Shown piece by piece: positions 1 to 8,008 of a stretch of DNA of 64,000 nt (the stretch's first letter is position 1; every line of letters starts with the position of its first letter). The DNA comes from Shewanella marisflavi (lineage in GTDB: Bacteria; Pseudomonadota; Gammaproteobacteria; Enterobacterales; Shewanellaceae), in the NCBI RefSeq assembly GCF_023283925.1, contig NZ_JAKIKX010000001.1, positions 496,001 to 560,000 of the forward strand, read 5' to 3'. A program made the translations under genes and the position numbers. The notes below the pieces were generated by a model. It was not told the origin of the DNA and did no database searches. It worked only from the letters and a program-made list of their open reading frames with translations.

Positions 1-1
1 C

Positions 2-1402
2 ACAGAGAACCGTTATGTGTTTGTTGGCTTCGACAACAACGGCAATCAAATGTTGGATAACCTGGACGCCATTGGTTCTGACGCCATCGCTACCGGTATC
101 ATATATCGTCCAAGCAAGATGAGCATTGAACGTACTCGCGTTATCCCAATGCCTCAACAGAAAGCGCCTACCATAGTGAACAATCTCGGTGAGGTGATCA
201 AAGATCAGTACGAGGAGATTCTTGAGAACGGTCAGAATTACCATCGTGATGCCTTGGTTGTAACCTTTATCATAAACCAAACAGGTAAGCGTTTGACGTT
301 ATCTGTCAATCACTTTAAGTCAAAAGGCTCTACTTGTTGGGAAGAGTGGCAAGGTGTTGAGTTTGGTAATGCCACGACTTGGAACAACCGTACTGCTCCG
401 GATCTAGATTACCAAGGATCTTGTGCCGAGTTCCGCGTCGCTGGCGCTGTGCACTTAGGCGAAGAGATGGAAGATATTCCAGGGGATAAGATTATCCTTG
501 GTGATTTGAACGCCTATGGTAAAGAAGATCCAGTACTGGTGCTTACTGAGAACCCACGTAACAAGACGATTGTTACCGCTAGCCACACTTTCCTTGGACC
601 TAAGCCCCAGTTTAACGAAGATGGCTCTTCGGTCACCATCACTAAGACCTATGGCTACATAGATATCGTTGGTGAAAAGTTTAAGGAGAAGGGCAAGACA
701 CCGTGGAGTTACTCATTCAGTGACGAAATTGGTTCACTTGACCACATCTTGATCTCACCGTCTCTAAAAGATCGCGTGATTGATGCGACTGATTGGCACG
801 TCAATGCGGCAGAGACTAGCCTGTACGACTACCAAAACGCCTTTAAAGGAAGTATCGACGGTACTGGAACGCATAAGTTCTACAAGCCAAACATCTATCG
901 CGCGTCGGATCACGACCCAGCACTCATTACCCTGAGTTATAAGCCAGGTGATGCGGATGCTAACGTGCCGCTTAACCTGCCAAAACTGAGAAAACTGATC
1001 AAGGTTCCTTACCAGCTCCCAGCTGACATTGTTCAAGTTGGCGATGTTGCGACCATCAGCATGACGCCAGCAGATGATGAACAGCGCTTAGATTTGACCC
1101 AAATGGTTCTACCTAATGTTGTCATTGCGAATGAAGAGACAGCTTTGGTGAATTTCGAGGTCTTTGGCGCGCCGTCAGCTATCTACAAGGTCACCGTAAG
1201 CCTACTGCGTGATGGTGAACTTGTAGCAGGATCTAAGCAAGAGTTCCGAGCTAAGGTATCTAACCGTGACGCCTTGATTGCAGACATTGTCGAAGAGGAA
1301 GTCGATCACACTGGCGGTAATGGTAAGGCTGGTAGCACCGGCTTTATCAGCTTGTTGTCCCTGTTCGGGCTGGCTGTTATGCGCCGTCGTCTTCGCAAAT
1401 AA
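2..1402 (+). CDS. exeM: Extracellular nuclease ExeM-type, C-terminal part (5'-truncated by window edge)
   Basis: The open frame runs in from the left edge, so only the last ~466 residues are present. They carry the endonuclease/exonuclease/phosphatase fold signature: NHFKSKG, the metal/catalytic block GDLNAYGKEDP, SLDHILISP and the terminal SDHDP. The protein ends in a GlyGly-CTERM tail (Gly-rich bend, hydrophobic helix, RRRLRK), which marks export and rhombosortase processing to the cell surface. Known relatives degrade extracellular DNA in Shewanella biofilms. The next gene is another secreted nuclease. The family is sure from the motifs; the exeM name rests on length, tail and gene order as I remember them. 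Confidence 0.85.
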   Translation, partial: TENRYVFVGFDNNGNQMLDNLDAIGSDAIATGIIYRPSKMSIERTRVIPMPQQKAPTIVNNLGEVIKDQYEEILENGQNYHRDALVVTFIINQTGKRLTLSVNHFKSKGSTCWEEWQGVEFGNATTWNNRTAPDLDYQGSCAEFRVAGAVHLGEEMEDIPGDKIILGDLNAYGKEDPVLVLTENPRNKTIVTASHTFLGPKPQFNEDGSSVTITKTYGYIDIVGEKFKEKGKTPWSYSFSDEIGSLDHILISPSLKDRVIDATDWHVNAAETSLYDYQNAFKGSIDGTGTHKFYKPNIYRASDHDPALITLSYKPGDADANVPLNLPKLRKLIKVPYQLPADIVQVGDVATISMTPADDEQRLDLTQMVLPNVVIANEETALVNFEVFGAPSAIYKVTVSLLRDGELVAGSKQEFRAKVSNRDALIADIVEEEVDHTGGNGKAGSTGFISLLSLFGLAVMRRRLRK

Positions 1403-1477
1403 GCGTTGATCTCGATAATGAAACGCCTGCCTTTGGGCAGTGCGTTTCCCATCAAGGATTTAAATAGAGATACGATT

Positions 1478-4120
1478 ATGAGAATTAAAAAGAATGCAGT
1501 TGCTGCGGCTACTGCTATGGTTTTGGGCAGCCTATCAACAGGTGCCAGTGCTAATTTAGTGATTACAGAATACATCGAAGGCAGCAGCAACAACAAAGCC
1601 GTTGAAATTTCCAACCTAGGTAGCAGCGCTATCGATCTTGATGCCAATGTTTACAAGCTGACGCTGTTTGGCAACGGAAGCACTGACCCAGGTAATACCG
1701 AGACGCTGACTGGTACGCTGGAGCCTGGCAAGAGCGTTATTTTCCATAACGCAAGTGCTGCTGAAGAGTTCAAGAAAGGCAGTGCATCTACCGTTACTTA
1801 CTTCAACGGTGATGATGCCTTGGTATTGACCAAAGACGATGCAGTCATAGATCGTTTCGGTAAGCGTGGTGAAGATCCGGGCTCGGCTTGGAAGGATTCA
1901 AACGATGCGAATTTCTCTACTGCGAATAAGACACTGCGTCGTAAAGCCAGCGTCACCACTGGAGATACTGTAGCCGAGGCTGATTTCCCCGGTACTGACA
2001 ATCAATGGGTGGTCTTCGACCAAGACACATCTGACGGCCTTGGCTGCCCGGGTGAAGGCGCTTGTAGTTCTGAAGCGACGCCTGGCGTGCTCTTGATTAC
2101 CGAATATATTGAAGGCAGCAGCAACAACAAAGCGATTGAGATTTCCAACGTCGGTGGCAGTGCCATCGATCTGGATGCCAACGTTTATAAGCTGACCCTG
2201 TTTGGCAACGGAAGCACTGATCCAGGTAATACAGAGACCTTGACTGGTATTCTGGAACCAGGCAAGACCATTATATTCCACAACGCAAGTGCCGCTGAAG
2301 CGTTCAAGAAAGGCAGTGCATCTACCGTCACTTACTTTAACGGTGACGATGCGCTGGTATTGACCAAAGATGATGTGGTTATCGATCGCTTCGGGAAGCG
2401 CGGTGAAGATCCGGGTTCTGCCTGGACAGATCCAAACGACGCCAACTTCTCTACTCAAAATAAGACCCTGCGTCGTAAAGCCAGTGTCACTGCTGGTGAC
2501 ACGATAGCCGAAGCCGATTTCCCAGGTGCCAACAACCAATGGGCCGTATTTGATAGCGATACCGCTGATGGTCTGGGTTGTGCTGGTGAGGGGGCATGTG
2601 ATGGTTCTGTAACGCCTCCAGAACCAGAGCCAGAAACAGGTCCTTGTACGGGGTGTGAGACCCTGACTCCGGTTGCCGATCCTGCTAGTTTCAATGGCGA
2701 AATCTATTACTCAGAAGTTTTGAGTGGCGAGTTTGCCAATGCAGAAGAGTTGAAGAATGCCTTGTCAGTTATCATTGCTAAAGATCATAAGCAACTGACT
2801 TATAAGCAGGTGTGGAGTGCATTGACCTACGCTGACCAAGATCCCGCTAACGATAAAAATGTTATCGAAATCTACACAGGTGAGTCGATTTCCAAGTACG
2901 ACAACCAGACGAGCGGTAGTGGTGTAGGCAAGTGGAACCGTGAACACGTTTGGGCCAAGAGCCATGGCTTCCCAAGCGAGTCTCAGTGGGGGTATACCGA
3001 TGCCCATCACCTACGTCCTTCTGATCCTGGTATCAACACGGCGCGAAGCAATAATGACTTTGGAGCCTGTAAGGATACAGGTGAAGAGGTGCTATTTAAT
3101 GGTGTGGGTACCGGTAACTATCTGGACTTGGCTACCGACTGCTGGGAGCCTCGCGATCAAGTGAAAGGCGATGTCGCCCGTATGATCATGTATATGGATA
3201 CCCGCTATCAAGGAACCGATACCGCGACGACTAATATGCCTGATCTCGTTGCCGTTGATCGTTTAACGACGACAGACGAGGATAGCGCTCCGCTGATTGG
3301 TACGCTCTGTACGCTGTATGCATGGAACAAGTTAGACCCTGTTGATAGTTACGAGCAGAACCGTAACAACCAGGTATATAAATACCAGGGTAACCGTAAT
3401 CCTTTCATTGACCGTCCAGAGTTAGTGCAAGAAGTGTATGGTGCCGTCTGTGGTGACGACCCAAACCCCGTTTTGGTGGTCGACGGTGATCTTGTAACGC
3501 CTGAGAGTGTCACCGAAGGCGCTGAATACACCCTAGACGCTTCTGCAATCACTGCTGGTGAAGGCGTTGCTCTGACTTATAAGTGGGAGCAAGTCCTTGG
3601 TGAAGAGAAGACGCTTGTTGGCGACCAGGCAATATTGTCTCTGACTGCGCCAATGGTTAACGCCGACGAGACGTTGAACTTTACTGTGACCATCAGCGAC
3701 GGCACTTTGCAAACAAGCAAAGCGGTGAGCTTAAGCGTGATCAATGTGCCTTTGAGTCTGAATGTGGAGTTTGCCGGTACCACCATAGTGAACGAAGGTG
3801 ATGCTACTTCTATCACAGCAACTGTTGCCGATGCGCCAGAAGGCGCTAGCTATAGCTGGAAGCAGGTATCTGGAAGTTCGGCAGAGTATACCGCTACTGG
3901 CCTGACACTTAATGTGACGTCACCTAGCGTCAATATTGACCAAGAGCTTGTGTTTGAGCTCACGGTAACTGTTGACGGAGAAAGCGTCAGCGAGTTTGTT
4001 AGCATCGAGGTCAAAAACACCGAAGAGCCTGGTTGGACTAAGCCAGATGGCGCAGGTAGTTTAGGTGGTCTTGTGATGCTGCTACTACCGGTAATGTGGT
4101 GGCGTCGTCGCCAAGGTTAG
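1478..4120 (+). CDS. Secreted endonuclease I with two lamin-tail domains and GlyGly-CTERM tail
   Basis: 880 residues from the ATG at 1478, chosen because it begins a clean signal peptide (cleavage near ASA-NL, residue 25); frame upstream of it has no signal. Residues ~26-195 and ~205-375 are two near-identical lamin-tail domains (both start ITEYIEGSSNNKA). An endonuclease I domain spans ~405-655, with the catalytic/metal motifs WNREHVWAKSHGF and DAHHLRPSDPG. Two Ig/PKD-like segments follow, then a GlyGly-CTERM tail ending WWRRRQG. It should be a surface-exposed, non-specific DNase. It lies 75 bp after exeM and is followed by a terminator, suggesting a two-gene nuclease unit. Confidence 0.88.
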   Translation: MRIKKNAVAAATAMVLGSLSTGASANLVITEYIEGSSNNKAVEISNLGSSAIDLDANVYKLTLFGNGSTDPGNTETLTGTLEPGKSVIFHNASAAEEFKKGSASTVTYFNGDDALVLTKDDAVIDRFGKRGEDPGSAWKDSNDANFSTANKTLRRKASVTTGDTVAEADFPGTDNQWVVFDQDTSDGLGCPGEGACSSEATPGVLLITEYIEGSSNNKAIEISNVGGSAIDLDANVYKLTLFGNGSTDPGNTETLTGILEPGKTIIFHNASAAEAFKKGSASTVTYFNGDDALVLTKDDVVIDRFGKRGEDPGSAWTDPNDANFSTQNKTLRRKASVTAGDTIAEADFPGANNQWAVFDSDTADGLGCAGEGACDGSVTPPEPEPETGPCTGCETLTPVADPASFNGEIYYSEVLSGEFANAEELKNALSVIIAKDHKQLTYKQVWSALTYADQDPANDKNVIEIYTGESISKYDNQTSGSGVGKWNREHVWAKSHGFPSESQWGYTDAHHLRPSDPGINTARSNNDFGACKDTGEEVLFNGVGTGNYLDLATDCWEPRDQVKGDVARMIMYMDTRYQGTDTATTNMPDLVAVDRLTTTDEDSAPLIGTLCTLYAWNKLDPVDSYEQNRNNQVYKYQGNRNPFIDRPELVQEVYGAVCGDDPNPVLVVDGDLVTPESVTEGAEYTLDASAITAGEGVALTYKWEQVLGEEKTLVGDQAILSLTAPMVNADETLNFTVTISDGTLQTSKAVSLSVINVPLSLNVEFAGTTIVNEGDATSITATVADAPEGASYSWKQVSGSSAEYTATGLTLNVTSPSVNIDQELVFELTVTVDGESVSEFVSIEVKNTEEPGWTKPDGAGSLGGLVMLLLPVMWWRRRQG

Positions 4121-4138
4121 TCATCAGCTAAGCCTGAA

Positions 4139-4177
4139 AAAGCAGCACCGGAATCGCTCTGGGTGCTGCTTTTTTTA
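4139..4177 (+). terminator. Rho-independent terminator after endonuclease I gene
   Basis: Nine-bp stem AGCAGCACC (4141-4149) / GGTGCTGCT (4162-4170), followed by six T. Confidence 0.9.
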
Positions 4178-4286
4178 ACTCTACAGACGTTGTCTACACC
4201 TTACCTTGTGGGCTTAGTTCATTATATCGACATAAAGCCTTTAGGGTCAGTGACAACGCTGATCTGAATAATTTTGAAGGATTATT

Positions 4287-6020
4287 ATGAATACTTCACT
4301 CCGTCCTTCTGGCCCGGTTCTAGCCGGCTGCGCTATCGCTATGTCGTTAGCATTGAGCGGCTGTGGTAAGAAAAAGGTGGAAGAGGCGCCTAAGACGACT
4401 GCATCGATTGCCTGTCAAGCCGCCGGTGATGACTGTAAGCGTTTCACCTTGCTGCATACCAACGATCATCACGGCCGTTTTTGGCATGGCTCGAGAGGCG
4501 AGTATGGTATGGCGGCACGAAAAACCATACTTGATCAAATTCGTAAAGAGGTCGTCGGACAAGGTGGGCAGACGATACTTCTCTCAGGTGGCGATATCAA
4601 TACAGGTGTACCAGAGTCCGATCTTCAAGACGCTGAGCCTGATTTTATCGGCATGAATCATCTTGGTTATGATGCCATGGCCGTGGGTAACCATGAGTTT
4701 GATAATCCATCCGTTGTGATGGATAAGCAGAGAGGCTGGTCAAAATTTCCTTGGTTATCGGCCAATATCTATCGTCAGGTCGATGGTGAATGGCAGCGCT
4801 ACTTTGAGCCCTACAAGCTATTTGAGATTCAAGGCTTGAAGCTAGCAGTGGTTGGACTGACGACAGAACATACTGCCGAGATCGGTAACCCAGAGTTTGT
4901 TGAAGATTTTAAATTCACTTCTCCTCAAGCTGAGGTGAAAGCTATTTTGGCCGAGCTTGAAGAGAAACATCAACCGGATCTTGTTTTTGGTCTCACCCAT
5001 ATGGGCCACTATGAAAATGGTCGACATGGTAGTAACGCGCCTGGTGATGTTGCACTGGCTAACAGCCTAAAGTCTGGCCAAATCCAAGCCATCATAGGCG
5101 GCCATTCGCAGTTGCCTGTTTGTATGGAAGGCGACACAGGTGAGTACGTAGAAGATTATGGTCGAGATGAGCCTTGTAAGCCTGACCGTCAAAATGGCAC
5201 TTGGATCATGCAAGCCTATGAGTGGGGCAAGTTCGTTGGTCGCGCAGATTTTGAATACTATGGCGGCCAGCTACACTTGGCTAATTACCAGCTGGTACCA
5301 GTAAATACTGAAACCAAGTTTGGTTCCTATTATCCAGCGCATATGTTGACTCCCAAGGATAAGGAAACCCTTGAACTGCTTCGCCCTTATCAGGCAAAAG
5401 GGCAATTGAAGTTGAGAGAACAGATTGGTGTTGCCAAGGCTGATTTCGTTGGTAAGCGTAAGGTTGTCCGTAATCAAGCGACGCCGCTAGGCATCATGAT
5501 CGCCCATGCTCAGACTCAGCTCCCCGTGCCAGCCGATTTCGGCATCATGAACTCAGGGGGGATTCGCGCCACGATAAAGAAAGGGCCTATTCGCTATCGT
5601 GATGTGCTTAAGGTGCAGCCTTTTTCCAACAGTGTGACAGTGACTGAGATGGATGGTGCCGAACTTAAGAAATATCTGTCTAAGGTTGCACTTAAGACTC
5701 GAGGTTCTGGCGGCTTTGCCCACTTCAGTGGCATCAAGATGACAGTTGACTGTAAAGCTAAAGATGTCGATATCAGAATGGTGGCTGACAAGCCCTTCAA
5801 GTTAACGGATAAGTACCGATTTACCCTTCCTAGCTATAATGCTGCGGGCGGTAACAAATATCCTAAGTTGAAGGAAAAGGCGAGGGACACAGGCTTTATT
5901 GATGCCGATATGCTTTATCAATTTATCAAAAAGCATGGTACGCTCGATCCTGCTAGCTATGACAGAGCGAAAGATGTTCGCTATATCAACTCTAGAAGTC
6001 CTGATGGCTGCGGCAGTTAG
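4287..6020 (+). CDS. ushA: UshA/NutA-family 5'-nucleotidase lipoprotein
   Basis: 577 residues. The N-terminus has a lipobox (LALSGC), so this is a lipid-anchored periplasmic or surface enzyme rather than the soluble E. coli form. Residues ~48-270 form the metallophosphoesterase domain (HTNDHHGRF, GGDINTG, GNHEFDN, GLTHMGH, GGHSQ). Residues ~370-550 form the C-terminal 5'-nucleotidase domain (NSGGIRATI, YRDVLKVQPF). It should strip phosphate from nucleotides and possibly UDP-sugars. SD GAAGGA sits at 4276-4281. Placement after two extracellular DNases suggests it finishes nucleotide breakdown before nucleoside uptake. Family firm; exact substrate (UshA, NutA or NadN type) is open. Confidence 0.85.
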   Translation: MNTSLRPSGPVLAGCAIAMSLALSGCGKKKVEEAPKTTASIACQAAGDDCKRFTLLHTNDHHGRFWHGSRGEYGMAARKTILDQIRKEVVGQGGQTILLSGGDINTGVPESDLQDAEPDFIGMNHLGYDAMAVGNHEFDNPSVVMDKQRGWSKFPWLSANIYRQVDGEWQRYFEPYKLFEIQGLKLAVVGLTTEHTAEIGNPEFVEDFKFTSPQAEVKAILAELEEKHQPDLVFGLTHMGHYENGRHGSNAPGDVALANSLKSGQIQAIIGGHSQLPVCMEGDTGEYVEDYGRDEPCKPDRQNGTWIMQAYEWGKFVGRADFEYYGGQLHLANYQLVPVNTETKFGSYYPAHMLTPKDKETLELLRPYQAKGQLKLREQIGVAKADFVGKRKVVRNQATPLGIMIAHAQTQLPVPADFGIMNSGGIRATIKKGPIRYRDVLKVQPFSNSVTVTEMDGAELKKYLSKVALKTRGSGGFAHFSGIKMTVDCKAKDVDIRMVADKPFKLTDKYRFTLPSYNAAGGNKYPKLKEKARDTGFIDADMLYQFIKKHGTLDPASYDRAKDVRYINSRSPDGCGS

Positions 6021-6069
6021 GTTTTAATTTGATATGGTAAATTAACCGATATCTTAGTATTTGAATCAG

Positions 6070-6096
6070 AGCCCAACCTTTTGGTTGGGCTTTTTT
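6070..6096 (+). terminator. Rho-independent terminator after 5'-nucleotidase
   Basis: Stem GCCCAACC (6071-6078), loop TTTT, GGTTGGGC (6083-6090), then six T. Confidence 0.92.
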
Positions 6097-6564
6097 ATGG
6101 CCTCTTCGCTGTTACGCTTTGGCCCCAATTATGTGTCATCTCTTTAGGCGTGAATTTGGCGCTATGTTAGCGGTTGTTTTACAGAGTGTAGCGCGCGCTC
6201 ATCAAATCTGTGTCTTAGGTAACGCTGTGATATTTTTCTATTTTGACTCGACTCATCGGGCTTGTTTATTAGGTTTTTCAGGCTAAACTGTCGCGCGAAA
6301 ATGGCGTGGTACTCAAGGCTTAATGCGGCGCCATAACCTGCAGAAACAGAGACAAATTTTACCTGTTACCCTAGGTCTTCATTCGTCACACAAACACACT
6401 TGATGCAGCTTATTGGCGGCAGACGAGACTAATAATTCAGGGCGAATGAAGGCCACCCCTAAGGCCGGGTGTATATAGATAACACCTTGGTTCCTATATC
6501 TTATAATCAGTTTCCACAGTAGACTAACTGCTCAGTTTTGATTTTGTGAATAATGGAATGAGCA
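6097..6564. other. Intergenic, no gene seen
   Basis: About 470 bp between the nucleotidase terminator and the thioesterase start. No convincing reading frame, tRNA or repeat was seen. An AT-rich tract with TATAAT-like text near 6500 may hold the menI promoter, but no correctly spaced -35 could be assigned. Confidence 0.4.
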
Positions 6565-7002
6565 ATGAGTATTTGGTTTAGACCTGTCACCCTTGAAGAT
6601 TGCGCTAAGATGGACGCCGGTATGCACGGCAAAGGTACTTTGATGCAGACCCTAGGGATCACCATCAGCGAGATTGGCGACGATTATATGAAGGCGACCA
6701 TGCCGGCATCCCCTGCGGTGCATAATCCTTTAGGTATTGTTCATGGCGGTGCCAATGTGGCCCTGGCCGAGACGGTTGCCAGCTATGCGGCCAATTTTGT
6801 GGTGGATTTTGAGCAGTATTACTGCGTGGGTCAGGAGATCAACGCTAACCATCTTAAAGCCTCACGCAACGGCACATTAACCGCAACCGCCAAGCCGGTT
6901 CATCTGGGTAAACGTAGCTCAGTGTGGGAGATCTTAATCCACAATAGTGCGGGCGAGCTATGCTGTATCTCCCGTATGACGGCGGCCGTCGTAAAGCGTT
7001 AA
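6565..7002 (+). CDS. menI: Hotdog-fold acyl-CoA thioesterase, MenI/YdiI type
   Basis: 145 residues, full length for the family. It shows the PaaI/YdiI hotdog signature: HNPLGIVHGGANVALAET, with the catalytic Glu of ALAET and the HGG loop, then GQEINANHLK and KPVHLGKRSSVW, all close to E. coli YdiI as I remember it. YdiI hydrolyses 1,4-dihydroxy-2-naphthoyl-CoA in menaquinone synthesis, a pathway that Shewanella needs for anaerobic respiration. No other men gene is adjacent, so this may also be a broader thioesterase. SD-like GGAATGA precedes the ATG. Family sure, substrate likely. Confidence 0.75.
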   Translation: MSIWFRPVTLEDCAKMDAGMHGKGTLMQTLGITISEIGDDYMKATMPASPAVHNPLGIVHGGANVALAETVASYAANFVVDFEQYYCVGQEINANHLKASRNGTLTATAKPVHLGKRSSVWEILIHNSAGELCCISRMTAAVVKR

Positions 7003-7107
7003 GACCCAAGTGTTAAGGGCTTAGGTGTTAAAGCTCTAAGTGTCGAAGCTCTAGATGTTAAAGCTCTAGGTGTTAAAGCTCTAGGCGTTAAACATCAGGC
7101 GTTAATG
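7003..7107 (+). repeat. 15-bp tandem repeat directly after menI stop
   Basis: Six copies of a 15-bp unit with consensus GCTCTAGGTGTTAAA lie end to end from 7003 to 7092, followed by a decayed seventh copy. The first copy begins at the base after the stop codon. The copies differ at one to six positions, so the array is old or under slow turnover. It has no coding role that I can see. Confidence 0.85.
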
Positions 7108-7253
7108 GCTTCAGCGATAGCGCCGACGGCGAGGTGTCTGACAATAGCATGGCCATGCATCTGAATTGCAGAGATAATTTTTCGCCTTTGCTGTCGCTTG
7201 TTGGTGCTAGTGTCCATAATTAAGGAAAGTTATTTTAGGGTTAAGGAGTGCCT

Positions 7254-7505
7254 ATGGAAATGGCAACAATTTGGGAGTGGGTCGGTTATCTGGCCTCAGT
7301 GGTGGTCGCCATCTCCCTGATGATGTCCAATATCAAGAAACTGCGCTGGTGGAACCTGATCGGCGCCGCCCTGTTTGTCGCCTATGGATTGGCTATCGAC
7401 GCTTTGCCTGTGGCTTTGGTGAACTTTTTTATCGTGTTGATCGATGCCTATTATCTGGTGAAGCTGTATCGAGCCAGTACTGTGACCCTGGATAAAGACC
7501 ATTGA
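7254..7505 (+). CDS. Small three-helix inner-membrane protein, YgjV-like
   Basis: 83 residues. The ATG at 7254 is chosen over the GTG six bases upstream because AAGGAG (7243-7248) is correctly spaced only for the ATG. Three hydrophobic segments cover about residues 8-25, 31-50 and 53-70, with short polar loops (NIKKLRWWN between helices 1 and 2). The pattern resembles half of the YgjV/Imp membrane family. No catalytic residue is visible and function is unknown. It stands alone between menI and the catalase. Confidence 0.7.
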   Translation: MEMATIWEWVGYLASVVVAISLMMSNIKKLRWWNLIGAALFVAYGLAIDALPVALVNFFIVLIDAYYLVKLYRASTVTLDKDH

Positions 7506-7913
7506 TGGTTAAGGTGCGGGCTAAGGTCCGCGCCTAAGCTTACCCGCACAGCTCTCCCTACTCCACTCCTACTAAACAGTGCCACACCTTAAATCTAAAC
7601 TTATCTTTAACTGACTGATGGCGACCGGAGTTGTCAGGCCTATCGCTCACTAGTGTCTATGTCTTCAGGTGTGCAAACTTGTTGTTCCAGCGTCAAAGCG
7701 CTGTGGGGCTGGCACGCTTTGCTGCGCGCGCCTTGCAGATCACATCACTTGGGAGATAACCGATTTAGCTTTTTATTTCTAATCTAAAAAACAGTTTAGC
7801 GTTATTCATTTTAATCGTTTTCGCTTTGTTGGCTTGTCGACTAGTCTTACTGCATCGACAAGTTAAATGCTGGGCTTAGCCACTCAAGGGTGGGACTCAG
7901 AGGAGCATAAATC
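7506..7913. other. Intergenic upstream of catalase
   Basis: About 400 bp with no gene. It holds an AT-rich tract around 7760-7830 and an 8-bp inverted repeat CTTGTCGA (7833-7840) / TCGACAAG (7855-7862), which could be a regulator site or an mRNA hairpin. I could not fit an OxyR box with confidence. Confidence 0.4.
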
Positions 7914-7955
7914 ATGGCCACAATATTTGATGTTATCGAAGACTGGTTGAGCTGA
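7914..7955 (+). CDS. Possible 13-residue leader peptide upstream of catalase
   Basis: A short frame MATIFDVIEDWLS begins at an ATG preceded by AGGAG (7901-7905) at good spacing and stops at TGA 7953-7955, 53 bp before the catalase ATG. The strong ribosome site for so short a frame suggests translation, either as a regulatory leader or as the relic of a longer gene. No terminator-like hairpin or codon run of the attenuation type is obvious, so the role is unproven. Confidence 0.3.
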   Translation: MATIFDVIEDWLS

Positions 7956-8008
7956 CTCGACCCCAAAAGCCATTGACCGAAAATAGATCACACAGGATGG
8001 AGCGAATT

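Noticed and set aside
1898..2539. Minus-strand frame opposite the duplicated lamin-tail domains
   Set aside because: Opposite-strand shadow kept open by codon bias and duplicated because the domain is duplicated.
7506..7913. OxyR binding site upstream of catalase
   Set aside because: Only scattered ATAG/CTAT-like fragments without the required spacing.
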